Of a DNA stretch of 24,439 bases, positions 8,579 through 15,222 are shown one piece after another. Under the pieces are notes generated by a model. It was not told where the DNA came from, made no database searches, and saw only the letters and a program-made list of their open reading frames with translations. The translations under genes were made by a program, and so were the position numbers. This DNA is from JABCPH02 sp963524305 (lineage in GTDB: Bacteria; Fusobacteriota; Fusobacteriia; Fusobacteriales; Leptotrichiaceae): contig CAURGH010000026.1 of the NCBI GenBank assembly GCA_963524305.1, positions 1 to 24,439 on the forward strand, read 5' to 3'. The first letter of the stretch is position 1. Every line of letters begins with the position of its first letter.

Positions 8579-8815
8579 TACACCCAAAAAAATAATTTTT
8601 CAACCCTTAGGGTTAAAAATGGTGATTTTCATGTTATTTTTGGGTGGTTTAATTAATTAAGTTTTGTTGTTTTTGGGTGGTTTATTTGTTATTTTTGGGT
8701 GGTTTAATCAATAAAATTTTGTTGTTTTTGGGTGGTTTATTGTTATTTTTGGGTGGTTTAATAATACTCTAGACAAGTAAAAATGCGGTTTGTAGAGTAC
8801 CTAAAAGTATAAAAA
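8579..8815. repeat. Origin with iterons for the first replicon
   Basis: Five copies of tttttgggtggttta have their gggtgg cores at 8642, 8675, 8698, 8730 and 8751. Spacings alternate 33, 23, 32, 21, so the array is a tandem of a roughly 55-bp unit holding two sites. One inverted half-site (tacacccaaaaa, 8579-8590) lies closest to rep and could be the autoregulatory operator. The array is followed by an actctagacaag block (8765-8776) and an acctaaaag motif (about 8800), both shared with the other origins in the window. Confidence 0.8.
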
Positions 8816-9066
8816 AAGAGTATATATATAAAAGGTATAATAAAAGGTTCTATTTTTTAAATAAAAAAAATCAAAAGTATTTTCAACCCCAAAATAACCA
8901 AAATTTGAAATAAATAAAATAACCCTATTTCAATCAAAAATATAATTCCCTGACTCCCAAAATGTAGTTTTTAATATTTTTTGTAACAAAAAAGTATCTT
9001 TACTGCTTATTACTTTTTACAATTCACTATTTTCCATTTTCAAAAAAATTTTACTTCTCCTTTTTA
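8816..9066. other. AT-rich stretch after the first iteron array
   Basis: No gene is visible. Extremely AT-rich DNA (for example gagtatatatataaaag near 8818) borders the iterons, a plausible melting region of the origin. Otherwise nothing is recognised. Confidence 0.4.
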
Positions 9067-9095
9067 TTGATTTTACTTAATGAAAATGCTATAAT
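9067..9095 (+). promoter_or_regulatory. Promoter of candidate antisense RNA
   Basis: TTGATT (9067-9072), a 17-bp spacer and a perfect TATAAT (9090-9095) form a good promoter pointing toward the terminator at 9153. No open reading frame of note follows, so the product is predicted to be a small RNA starting near 9102. Confidence 0.65.
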
Positions 9096-9101
9096 AAATA
9101 T

Positions 9102-9180
9102 ACCATAGTGGAAAAAGATCCATAGATGTATACAAAATAAAAACATAAAAATAAGGAGAGCGGCAACTCTCCTTTTGTTA
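9102..9180 (+). ncRNA. Candidate antitoxin RNA (RNA II-like)
   Basis: The predicted transcript is about 75-80 nt, from the promoter at 9067-9095 to the bidirectional terminator. It contains tccatagatgtata (9119-9132), which is complementary to the start-codon region of the convergent small-peptide mRNA (that mRNA reads tatacatctatgga across 9267-9254). Size, direction and repeat layout match the antisense RNA of the pAD1 par locus. Start and end are predictions. Confidence 0.55.
9153..9180. terminator. Bidirectional terminator shared by the convergent small RNAs
   Basis: aaggagag (9153-9160) pairs with ctctcctt (9167-9174) around cggcaa. T-rich sequence follows on the plus strand, and an A-rich stretch precedes it, giving a T-rich tail on the minus strand. 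It sits between the two convergent predicted transcripts. Confidence 0.75.
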
Positions 9181-9258
9181 TTTCCAAATTTCTCCAATTA
9201 TAATAATTATTGTTTGTAAGATTACTATAACCAAGATTTTTATCCATAACTTTTCCAT
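9178..9258 (-). CDS. Candidate type I toxin, 26-aa hydrophobic peptide (Fst-like)
   Basis: The peptide begins MEKLWIKILVIVILQT, continues with five isoleucines and ends GEIWK: a short charged N-terminus, a single membrane span of about 19 residues and a charged end. Such peptides of type I toxin-antitoxin loci insert in the membrane. The mRNA has a predicted promoter at 9295-9323 and ends at the 9153-9174 terminator. A convergent antisense RNA is predicted to cover its start codon. The ribosome site (GAAAGAAAAGAGA) is weak. An overlapping 64-codon frame from a TTG at 9283 is less credible. It lies next to the first replicon's origin, where a plasmid-stability locus would be expected. No homology search was possible. 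Confidence 0.55.
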   Translation of the reverse strand: MEKLWIKILVIVILQTIIIIIGEIWK

Positions 9259-9294
9259 AGATGTATAATCTCTTTTCTTTCAAGGATTGTTAAA

Positions 9295-9323
9295 ATTATA
9301 TCATTTCTTTTTTTTAAAGTCAT
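9295..9323 (-). promoter_or_regulatory. Promoter of the small toxin candidate
   Basis: On the minus strand, ATGACT (9323-9318), a 17-bp spacer and a perfect TATAAT (9300-9295) are seen. The predicted start near 9288 gives a leader of about 30 nt before the ATG at 9258. Confidence 0.6.
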
Positions 9324-9335
9324 TAAAAAATTACT

Positions 9336-9357
9336 ATTTGCTGAAATTTAGCAAAAT
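9336..9357. repeat. Small hairpin upstream of the IS605-type remnant
   Basis: tttgct and agcaaa pair around gaaattt. Subterminal hairpins are normal at IS200/IS605 ends, so this could mark the left end of the element whose tnpB remnant starts at 9518. The sequence between (9358-9517) holds no clear gene. Confidence 0.35.
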
Positions 9358-9517
9358 AAAGCTCATAGGCGCATTCTTTTACCCTTACCCAAGGATTTAT
9401 ATCAAAAATCTGTTTTGCGTTAAATTTGACCACTTTCTGAAGGATATAGAGCATGTTTGAAAGGAGGTTCTGTATTAAAAGTGGAATATACTCAAAATCG
9501 AAAAGAGGTGTAATTTT

Positions 9518-9871
9518 ATGAAATATAATTTGGCATTCAAATACAGGATTTATCCAAATAAGGAACAAGAATTATTGATAAACAAGACTTTTGGATGTGT
9601 TCGTTTTGTGTACAATACAATTTTGTATACTGCGAATAAATTTTATGAAGAAACTGGGAAAAATAAAATAATTACACCTGCCAGTTTGAAAAGTGAAAAT
9701 CAATTTTTAAAAGAAGTAGACAGTTTGGCACTTTCAAATGCTCAATTGAATGTAAGACGATCGTTTACTAATTTCTTTCAGAAGAGAGCAAAGTATAAAA
9801 AACTCATTGATAATATAAAACATCAAGCGGAGCGACTATATAGGTTTTTAAATATTTATTATAATATTTAG
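9518..9871 (+). pseudogene. Truncated IS200/IS605-family TnpB (OrfB)
   Basis: Residues 1 to about 93 match the N-terminus of TnpB-type proteins: MKYNLAFKYRIYPNKEQ, then FGCVRFVYN and SLALSNAQLNVRRSFTNFFQ, the usual HTH_OrfB_IS605 region. After about residue 93 the similarity stops, and the frame runs 24 more codons through unrelated sequence. Full TnpB is about 360-400 aa, so the RuvC nuclease core and zinc finger are missing. GAGGTGTAA precedes the ATG. The joined tail near 9825-9860 (containing gcggagcgactatatagg) may be the element's right end, which would make this an internally deleted copy. It cannot be an active RNA-guided nuclease. Confidence 0.8.
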
Positions 9872-9938
9872 TATTTATTTTATTGTTATTAAAAAAAATA
9901 AATGAATAGAATTGTTGTAAGAAAGTTGGAATTGAAAA

Positions 9939-10253
9939 ATGTATGAACTTGGTGAGAAAGAAGAATGGATTGAGTTATATAAATATAAAAATAATTTTTT
10001 AAAAGAAAGAGGATTTTAAGAGGTTGATCCTTTTACTTTTTATAGGGATTTATTTCCTGTAGGTAGTTTACAGAAAAAAGGAGAACATCTAAAAGAGAAT
10101 CATAGCATTAAAGGAAATATTATTGGGATTCAGATTGATAAGAAAAAAAAGAAAAGTAAAAATTTTATAATTACTGATGATTTAAAGGATTTACAAAAAG
10201 TTATCAATATTCCTTTTGGGCTTATTGCTCCTGTCACATATTTGAGTGTGTAA
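9939..10253 (+). pseudogene. Broken gene with in-frame stop, truncated by an IS end
   Basis: From ATG 9939, 26 codons (MYELGEKEEWIELYKYKNNF...) lead to TAA at 10017-10019. The same frame then continues for 77 codons (EVDPFTFYRDLFPVGSLQKK..., FIITDDLKDLQKVINIPFGL...) until the IS256-like end at 10244. The continuous protein-like character across the stop indicates one gene with a nonsense mutation whose 3' part was lost. The family is not recognised; a plasmid replication or primase-related protein is only a guess. The lack of a good Shine-Dalgarno fits decay. Confidence 0.55.
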
Positions 10254-10340
10254 AAATTTTTGTGTAAATCTCTAAATAATATATGGTAAAATAACTATAT
10301 AATATTTGGAGGTTTTTGTTATGGCTAAAAAAAATCTGTC
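10244..10340 (+). mobile_element. IS256-like left end with start of a transposase frame
   Basis: gagtgtgtaaaaatttttgt begins the end sequence, followed by an ataatatatggtaaaa block, GGAGG, and an ATG at 10321 reading MAKKNLSVKI before a stop. Matching ends occur at 15039 and 24387, and inverted at 18561-18630. The short terminal repeat and the MAKK-type start suggest a mutator/IS256-family transposase, of which only the first ten codons remain. Family assignment is from memory of such ends, not a search. Confidence 0.6.
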
Positions 10341-10347
10341 TGTTAAA

Positions 10348-10430
10348 ATATAGTTATAGAAATATTTAGTAATCTAAACAGAAAAAGTGAAAGTTGCTTA
10401 TAAATAGAGGTTTAAAGTAAGATATGAAAA
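10348..10430 (+). repeat. Dispersed 80-bp repeat, copy 1
   Basis: tatagttatagaaatattta, followed by a diverged aatctaaacagaaaaagtg and aggtttaaag, is the most decayed of three copies. The others are at 15148-15222 and 16067-16143. Here and at 15148 it directly follows an IS256-like left end. No coding function is recognised. Confidence 0.65.
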
Positions 10431-10494
10431 TAGAGATATTGAAGAACAAATCAAATCCTTAACTTAAAAATTTTTGATATTTTTTAAAGAAAGT

Positions 10495-10560
10495 ATTATT
10501 CCGATAATTAATATATTATATTCCGATAGCGTTGATATTATTCCGATAAAATAGTATACT
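10495..10560 (+). promoter_or_regulatory. Promoter with three operator-like repeats upstream of fic
   Basis: TTGATA (10532-10537), a 17-bp spacer and TATACT (10555-10560) form a good promoter. Three copies of attccgata have their ccgata cores at 10501, 10523 and 10543. The last lies between -35 and -10, so a protein bound there would block transcription. The fic product itself carries a DNA-binding domain, making autorepression plausible. Confidence 0.65.
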
Positions 10561-10583
10561 ATGAAAGATTGGAGGGATAATTT

Positions 10584-11477
10584 ATGTACATTACAGTTAA
10601 ACAGGCTGCTGAAAAATGGGGTATATCTGATAGAAGAGTAAGAATTTTATGCTTTGAAGGGAAAATACCTGGTGCATATCAAGAAGGAAGAGCTTGGAAA
10701 ATACCGTATGATGCAACGAAGCCAACTGATAAAAGATATAAAACTACAAAATCGCTTATTCTTGTATTAGAGAAAAAATTAGTTGATCTTAAAGCAAGAA
10801 GACCTTTAACAGAAGGCGAATTGGAAAGACTAAATGAAGAATTCCTTACAGAATATACCTACAATTCAAATGCAATCGAGGGGAATACTTTAACTTTGCG
10901 TGAAACGGACATGGTTCTTAGAGGGCTTACCATTGACCAAAAATCATTAAAGGAGCATTTAGAAGTAATTGGACACAAAGAAGCATTTGAATATGTAAGA
11001 AAACTTGTTAGTGAAAATGTTGAAATATCTGAAAAAGTAATTAAGGATATTCATTATTTGGTATTGGCTGATAAGAAAGAAGATAGAGGAATATATAGGA
11101 GAGTTCCTGTTAGAATCATGGGTGCAGCTCATGAACCTGTACAACCATATCTAATTATTCCAAAAATGGAAGAATTATTAGAACAATACAAAAATAGCAA
11201 GGAAGATATTGTGACTAAGCTTGCCCGTTTCCATACAGAATTTGAAGGTATTCATCCTTTTATTGATGGAAATGGAAGAACTGGAAGGTTATTAATAAAT
11301 TTGGAACTTATGAAAGAAGGATATCCACCGATAGACATCAAGTTTACTGATCGATTGAAATATTATGAAGCTTTTGATGAATATCATACAAAGCACAATG
11401 TATCAGCGATGTCAGATTTGTTTGCTAGATATTTAAATCAGAAACTAGATTTATATTTGTCTATTTTAGATAAATAA
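10584..11477 (+). CDS. Fic-family protein with N-terminal HTH
   Basis: A 297-aa protein. Residues 1-50 (YITVKQAAEKWGISDRRVR) are a MerR/excisionase-type helix-turn-helix. The Fic core follows, with catalytic motif HPFIDGNGRTGR starting at His224. Fic enzymes transfer AMP or another nucleotide moiety from a nucleotide to a hydroxyl side chain of a target protein. An inhibitory motif of the (S/T)xxxE(G/N) type is present as SNAIEGN (Ser95, Glu99), placing it N-terminal to the core (class II), so the enzyme should be self-restrained without a separate antitoxin. GGAGGG precedes the ATG. It is flanked by IS remnants and looks like a cargo gene. Target and product are unknown. Confidence 0.9.
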   Translation: MYITVKQAAEKWGISDRRVRILCFEGKIPGAYQEGRAWKIPYDATKPTDKRYKTTKSLILVLEKKLVDLKARRPLTEGELERLNEEFLTEYTYNSNAIEGNTLTLRETDMVLRGLTIDQKSLKEHLEVIGHKEAFEYVRKLVSENVEISEKVIKDIHYLVLADKKEDRGIYRRVPVRIMGAAHEPVQPYLIIPKMEELLEQYKNSKEDIVTKLARFHTEFEGIHPFIDGNGRTGRLLINLELMKEGYPPIDIKFTDRLKYYEAFDEYHTKHNVSAMSDLFARYLNQKLDLYLSILDK

Positions 11478-11544
11478 AAATTTAAACAGAAAATAGTTTT
11501 TCTTCAAAATAAATTCAAAATACGATGTATATTTCTTATTTTCA

Positions 11545-11585
11545 AATAATCGTTGTTATAAAGATAGCGATTATTTTTTTTTTAT
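11545..11585 (+). terminator. Terminator after fic
   Basis: aataatcg (11545-11552) pairs with cgattatt (11568-11575), followed by a long T-run. It lies 68 bases beyond the fic stop. Confidence 0.8.
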
Positions 11586-12120
11586 TTTGTATAATTTAAA
11601 ATAACTTTTTACCTAAATAAATTTTATAAAAATGTTTATCGAATAAGTTCATTTTTATTATATTTTTTGACATACCTAAACTTAAATTCATTTTTTCAAA
11701 TCTATCTGTTTTTATAAAATAAAAAGATAGGAATATATGTATTCGGTTTATAAAAACAATAGAAGAAAATTTAAAAAAAATAATCAAATATTAGGAGTAA
11801 ACTTTGATGTAATTCAGTGAGTAAAATCTCTAAAAATTTATTGAAAATTTTTATAAAAAATGTAGTGAAAAGAATCCTAAAATATTTATAAATTTACCTA
11901 AAAAATAGAATGGTAAAATTGAAAAAAGTGAAAAAAAAACTTAATAAAATTAATATAGAATAGTTGTTAAAACAACTATTTTTTTTTGAAAAAGTTCATA
12001 TATTTTTATAAAAAAAAATCAAAAAAATTCTCTTAGATTAATTGGCTATAAATTATTGCTATTTAAGTTATAAATCTATTTAATCACGGTTAAACACCTA
12101 TCGTACAAAAAAAACTAATT
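11586..12120. other. Gene-poor stretch with decayed coding traces and a terminator
   Basis: No intact gene is visible. Around 11820-11920, one plus-strand frame reads like decayed protein (KFIENFYKKCSEKNPKIFIN) with stops on either side. A strong terminator at 11959-11987 (aatagttgt/acaactatt with taaa loop, then T7) has no intact gene before it, which supports loss of a gene here. The rest is AT-rich filler. Confidence 0.5.
11959..11987 (+). terminator. Orphan rho-independent terminator
   Basis: A 9-bp stem (11959-11967 with 11972-11980) and a taaa loop are followed by a T-run to 11987. The nearest intact upstream gene, fic, already has its own terminator, so this one probably belonged to a lost gene. 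Confidence 0.75.
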
Positions 12121-12173
12121 AATAAAAATCGACTGTAAATTTAAAAAAAAATTACTCAATGTAGCAACAAATA

Positions 12174-12250
12174 AGGGGTTAAGGGGATTTTTCCCCTTAC
12201 TCGCAACATTTTCTTTGAAAATGTGGTAAGCGAGATTACAACATTAGTCG
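12174..12250 (+). other. Candidate transfer origin (oriT) upstream of mob
   Basis: The segment is noticeably richer in G and C than its surroundings and densely structured: aagggga/tcccctt hairpin (12181-12198), acatttt/aaaatgt hairpin (12206-12224), and cttactcgc (12197-12205 region) opposed to gtaagcgag (12226-12234). It starts about 100-180 bases before the relaxase gene, where MobV oriTs usually lie. The exact nick site is not identifiable. Confidence 0.5.
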
Positions 12251-12286
12251 TTATTATTCAATTAAAATAAAGAAAATCTTCATTTT

Positions 12287-12315
12287 TTGCATAAAATTTT
12301 TCAATAATTTATAAT
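12287..12315 (+). promoter_or_regulatory. Possible mob promoter
   Basis: TTGCAT (12287-12292) and TATAAT (12310-12315) with a 17-bp spacer lie about 40 bases before the mob ATG. The -35 matches only three of six consensus bases. Confidence 0.4.
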
Positions 12316-12353
12316 TTTTTTGATAAAAAAATTACAGATAGGAGACCCAAAAT

Positions 12354-14192
12354 ATGATACAGTTAAATTTTTTAAATAAAGCTGCAACTTTATCAAGTGT
12401 TAAACAAAAAAATACGATAAAAAGTTATGTAAATGAAGCTACAAGAGTCTCTGAAAATTATGCAAATAATGTTAATAAAAATTTGAGTACTCTAAATATT
12501 AAAATTCGAGATTTTAATGAAAAAATTCTAAATGAACAATTTAATGATGTTGAAGTTGAACAAAATTCTAGAGATATTGTATGTTTTTTAAGTAAAATTA
12601 ACATACGGGAACTTGAATTAAATAATAAAACAAATATTGATTTAAACATGATTTTAACTCAAGAAGAAATAAAAAAATATTTCGAAAATAATCTAAAATT
12701 TTTAATGAAAAAATTAAATATGGAAGAAGAAAATATTGTGTATTGTGTAGTACATTGTGATGAAGATAATCTTCATATGCATACAATGTTTGCCCAACGA
12801 AAAATAAACGAAAAAATGAGTGACTCTGAAATAATAAAAAATAAAAATTTGAGAATAATAAAAACATTAAAAACAAGATGTGCGAGACAACTAAAAAAAT
12901 TTGAGATTGATACCAAAAATTTTCATAAAATTGACAAAAAAGTTAATGACAAAATAGCTTTTTGTAAACTGTTTGACTTACAGAATTTTGATGTCATTAA
13001 AAATTTTCATAAATATAAAGATTTTGAAAATTTTTATATAGAAAAAAACTACAAAAAACAGTCAGAAAAAATGATTGATAAAGTTAATAAAAAAGAAAGA
13101 ACCAAAAAATATTACTATGATCAAAGTTGTAATAAATTAATAAATTTTTTTAAAGATGACGTGCACCAACAATTTGTTGACTTTATATCTAAAACAGATG
13201 AATTTACAAAATTTAAAAACATCGCTGAACAGATTTTGAATGATAAAATAGAAGTCGTTAAAACTTTAGAAAATAGTAACTATAAAAATGCAGAAAATTT
13301 AAAAGATTTGAGAGATAAAATAAATTATCGAAAAAAACAACTTATTGAAAAATTTAATAACAAACAAATGAATCAGATTGAATTCGATGAATTATTACAA
13401 ATGAACTTAAAGGAATTAGAAATTAAAAGAAAATCAGAAATGACATTTGAGGAATATCAAAAAGAATATTTAAAAACACAAGAAATAATTAGAGATGGTA
13501 ATTTTTCTATAGATGATAATGCAGTTGAAAAGTTAAAATCACTAGACGCCAATTTAAATAATTTTTTAAAGAATTTAGATAAAAATACCAGAGCTGCCTT
13601 TAAAAGTACATTCAATGATTTAAAAACCGTTCTCTCTGAAGATATAGAAAAGCTTGAAGTAAAAAAACAAGAGTTAGAAAATGAAAATGCTCTATTAAAT
13701 CAAAATATCAATACAGCAAGATTAGAGCTCAATATGATTAACGTTAATGAAAAACAGAAGCTCGAAATTGAGCTAAAACAGCTTAAAAAAAATCATCTAG
13801 CTAAAAAACAAGAACTTCTTAATAATCAGAAAACTGAAATTGAAAATTTAAAAGAACAAGTTCGCCAGAAAGTTTCACTAAGCGATAAAGAAATTAAAGA
13901 AATTGAAGATGAAGTAAAAGAAGAATTAATCTTGAATCGTTACAATGAAATAAAAAAGAATAAAGATTTTGTTATTAATGATTTTCCATTTCGATTCAAT
14001 AAAAATCTTTACAGAAAGTTTGAATTTGAAACATTTGATCGAATTGATAATGCTGTGGAAATTTTTGAAAATAACGACATAGAAGATAGTGAAATAACGC
14101 TTTTGAAAGGTTTAGAAAGTCAAGAGGACGAAGATAATAACAAAGTATTCGCTATATTAAATTATGCTGAAGATTATAGCTACTACAATTAA
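12354..14192 (+). CDS. MobV-type relaxase (Mob/Pre)
   Basis: A 612-aa plasmid mobilisation protein that would nick oriT and lead the strand during transfer. The metal-binding motif of MobV relaxases is clear: HCDEDNLHMH with His134, Asp136, Glu137, His141 and His143, in the HxDExxPHxH pattern but with leucine in place of proline. The first 125 residues are divergent, and the usual N-terminal arginine/asparagine motif is not obvious. Residues of about 330-540 are charged and heptad-like, suggesting a long coiled coil (for example around DLKTVLSEDIEKLEVKKQEL), common in this family. AGGAG precedes the ATG. The frame continues open for 47 codons after the stop, so the protein may once have been longer. 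Confidence 0.8.
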   Translation: MIQLNFLNKAATLSSVKQKNTIKSYVNEATRVSENYANNVNKNLSTLNIKIRDFNEKILNEQFNDVEVEQNSRDIVCFLSKINIRELELNNKTNIDLNMILTQEEIKKYFENNLKFLMKKLNMEEENIVYCVVHCDEDNLHMHTMFAQRKINEKMSDSEIIKNKNLRIIKTLKTRCARQLKKFEIDTKNFHKIDKKVNDKIAFCKLFDLQNFDVIKNFHKYKDFENFYIEKNYKKQSEKMIDKVNKKERTKKYYYDQSCNKLINFFKDDVHQQFVDFISKTDEFTKFKNIAEQILNDKIEVVKTLENSNYKNAENLKDLRDKINYRKKQLIEKFNNKQMNQIEFDELLQMNLKELEIKRKSEMTFEEYQKEYLKTQEIIRDGNFSIDDNAVEKLKSLDANLNNFLKNLDKNTRAAFKSTFNDLKTVLSEDIEKLEVKKQELENENALLNQNINTARLELNMINVNEKQKLEIELKQLKKNHLAKKQELLNNQKTEIENLKEQVRQKVSLSDKEIKEIEDEVKEELILNRYNEIKKNKDFVINDFPFRFNKNLYRKFEFETFDRIDNAVEIFENNDIEDSEITLLKGLESQEDEDNNKVFAILNYAEDYSYYN

Positions 14193-14336
14193 TATGATGA
14201 AAAAAATGAATGTCTATCCAATATGGAAAAAATACTTAATAAATTAAAGGAGAAATTTAAAATATTCAAAAAAGTCATTACTAACACAATTAAGAAAATC
14301 AAAAAAAATACTAAAGATTTTATAAATTCAAGATAA
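14193..14336 (+). pseudogene. In-frame continuation of mob beyond its stop codon
   Basis: Directly after the mob TAA, the same frame stays open for 47 codons to a TAA at 14334. It encodes a strongly basic tail (KLKEKFKIFKKVITNT, then IKKIKKNTKDF). It could be the original C-terminus cut off by a nonsense change, or a separate 37-aa ORF from ATG 14223. No Shine-Dalgarno is seen for the latter. Confidence 0.4.
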
Positions 14337-14374
14337 TAATAAGAGTTTTAAGGATATCAAATTTGAGAGTGTGA

Positions 14375-14406
14375 GAGAGTGTCCAGAATTTTGTGTAAAC
14401 TCAAAA
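14375..14406 (+). mobile_element. IS256-like end fragment
   Basis: The first 32 bases, starting gagagtgtccagaatttt, are identical to the starts of the repeats at 16652 and 24307. It is a solo end directly upstream of the RelB/YoeB module. Confidence 0.65.
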
Positions 14407-14423
14407 AAATATTATTAAATATA

Positions 14424-14460
14424 TTGACAAAACAATTTCAAATGATATAATAATTATATC
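14424..14460 (+). promoter_or_regulatory. Promoter and palindromic operator of the RelB/YoeB module
   Basis: Consensus TTGACA (14424-14429) and TATAAT (14446-14451) are 16 bp apart. gatataat-a-attatatc (14444-14460) is a perfect palindrome over the -10, the expected place for autorepression by the antitoxin or the complex. Confidence 0.8.
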
Positions 14461-14482
14461 AAACGAAAGGAATTGATGTTAT

Positions 14483-14737
14483 ATGGAAAAAGTTGTTGTT
14501 AATTTTAGAATAGATAAAGATACAAAGAAAGAAATGGAAAAAATTTGTGAGGACATAGGAATTTCAATAGGGACAGCATTTAATATTTTTGCAAAAAAAT
14601 TCACTCGTGAAAGAAGAATGCCATTTGAATTAGATTCAGATCCTTTTTATAGTCCAAAAAATATTGAAAGATTAAAAAAATCTATTGAGCAAATGGAAAA
14701 AACAGGTGGAACGGTTCATGAGGTCGATTATGATTAA
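14483..14737 (+). CDS. RelB/DinJ-family antitoxin
   Basis: An 84-aa antitoxin. Residues 1-45 are ribbon-helix-helix in style (VNFRIDKDTKKEMEKICEDI, GISIGTAFNIF), typical of RelB/DinJ, and would bind the palindrome at 14444-14460. The acidic C-terminal half should wrap the toxin. AAAGGA precedes the start. The stop overlaps the toxin start by eight bases, so the pair is co-translated. DinJ usually pairs with YafQ, but mixed pairs with YoeB-type toxins are common. Confidence 0.88.
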   Translation: MEKVVVNFRIDKDTKKEMEKICEDIGISIGTAFNIFAKKFTRERRMPFELDSDPFYSPKNIERLKKSIEQMEKTGGTVHEVDYD

Positions 14738-14993
14738 ATCGTGGACTGATGAAGCATGGGAAGAATTTCAATACTGGGCAAAAAATGATAAAAAAGTTTT
14801 TAAAAGAATCTTGGAACTTATAAAAGATATTGATAGAAATGGCTATACAGGAATTGGCAAACCGGAAGCTCTGAAATATGGTTTTAGTGGATATTGGAGC
14901 AGAAGAATAGATGCTGGGAACAGGATTGTTTATAAAATTGAAGATGGGATTATAAAAATTGTTCAATGTGGTTCTCATTATGGAGATAAATAA
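14730..14993 (+). CDS. yoeB: YoeB-family mRNA-cleaving toxin
   Basis: An 87-aa toxin that cleaves mRNA in the ribosomal A site. Glu46 in GKPEAL, Arg65, His83 and Tyr84 occupy the same positions as the catalytic residues of E. coli YoeB, and SGYWSRRI matches its core. The frame is open further upstream, but ATG 14730 gives the family length, has GAGG before it and overlaps the antitoxin stop. It appears intact and active. IS256-like ends lie on both sides of the module (14375 and 15039), so it looks like a cassette. Confidence 0.92.
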   Translation: MIKSWTDEAWEEFQYWAKNDKKVFKRILELIKDIDRNGYTGIGKPEALKYGFSGYWSRRIDAGNRIVYKIEDGIIKIVQCGSHYGDK

Positions 14994-15038
14994 AAAATAA
15001 GTGGTAATAGCAAAAACAAAAGAAAAATTTCTAAGAGT

Positions 15039-15114
15039 GAGAATGTCCAGAATTTTGTGTAAACCTCTAAATAATATATGGTAAAATAACTATATAATAT
15101 TTGGAGGTTTTTGT
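15039..15114 (+). mobile_element. IS256-like left end, copy after yoeB
   Basis: gagaatgtccagaattttgt, then the same ataatatatggtaaaataac and ggaggttttt blocks as at 10244-10320. The transposase start codon is damaged (gtacgg), and the next codons resemble the remnant at 10321. It is a hybrid end: the outer part is like 14375 and the inner part like 10244. Confidence 0.65.
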
Positions 15115-15147
15115 ACGGTTAAAAAGAAATCTGTCTGTAAGATATAG

Positions 15148-15222
15148 TTATAGAAATATTTAATAGTCTGAACAGAAAAAATGGAATCTGTTTATAAATT
15201 GAGGTTTAAAGCAAGGTGTGGA
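15148..15222 (+). repeat. Dispersed 80-bp repeat, copy 2
   Basis: tatagttatagaaatattta, gtctgaacagaaaaa and ggtttaaagcaaggtgtgga are nearly identical to the copy at 16067-16143. Each precedes a protein-tail fragment and then a small N-terminally membrane-anchored protein. Confidence 0.75.

Larger units (their letters stand above)
9119..9267 (+). repeat. 14-bp direct repeat flanking the small toxin candidate
   Basis: tccatagatgtata occurs at 9119-9132 and again at 9254-9267 in the same orientation. The second copy covers the toxin ATG. Because the two predicted RNAs run convergently, the repeats give them complementary segments outside the shared terminator, as the direct repeats do in par-type loci. 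Confidence 0.7.

Noticed and set aside
9089..9283. 64-codon minus-strand frame starting at TTG over the small-RNA locus
   Set aside because: It has a non-ATG start without a ribosome site, and reads through the terminator hairpin. The shorter ATG frame fits the promoter and terminator better.
9323..9568. Minus-strand frame with protein-like stretch (KVVKFNAKQIFDINPWVRVK) upstream of the tnpB remnant
   Set aside because: It starts inside the tnpB gene, has no good ribosome site, and only its last 35 or so codons look coding. It may be a relic, but there is not enough to name it.
9518..9871. TnpB as an RNA-guided nuclease with guide RNA
   Set aside because: Only the N-terminal quarter remains; the RuvC domain and the native 3' end are absent.
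11596..11787. 63-codon minus-strand hydrophobic frame
   Set aside because: Low-complexity AT-rich sequence with no ribosome site and no flanking signals, unlike the two toxin candidates.
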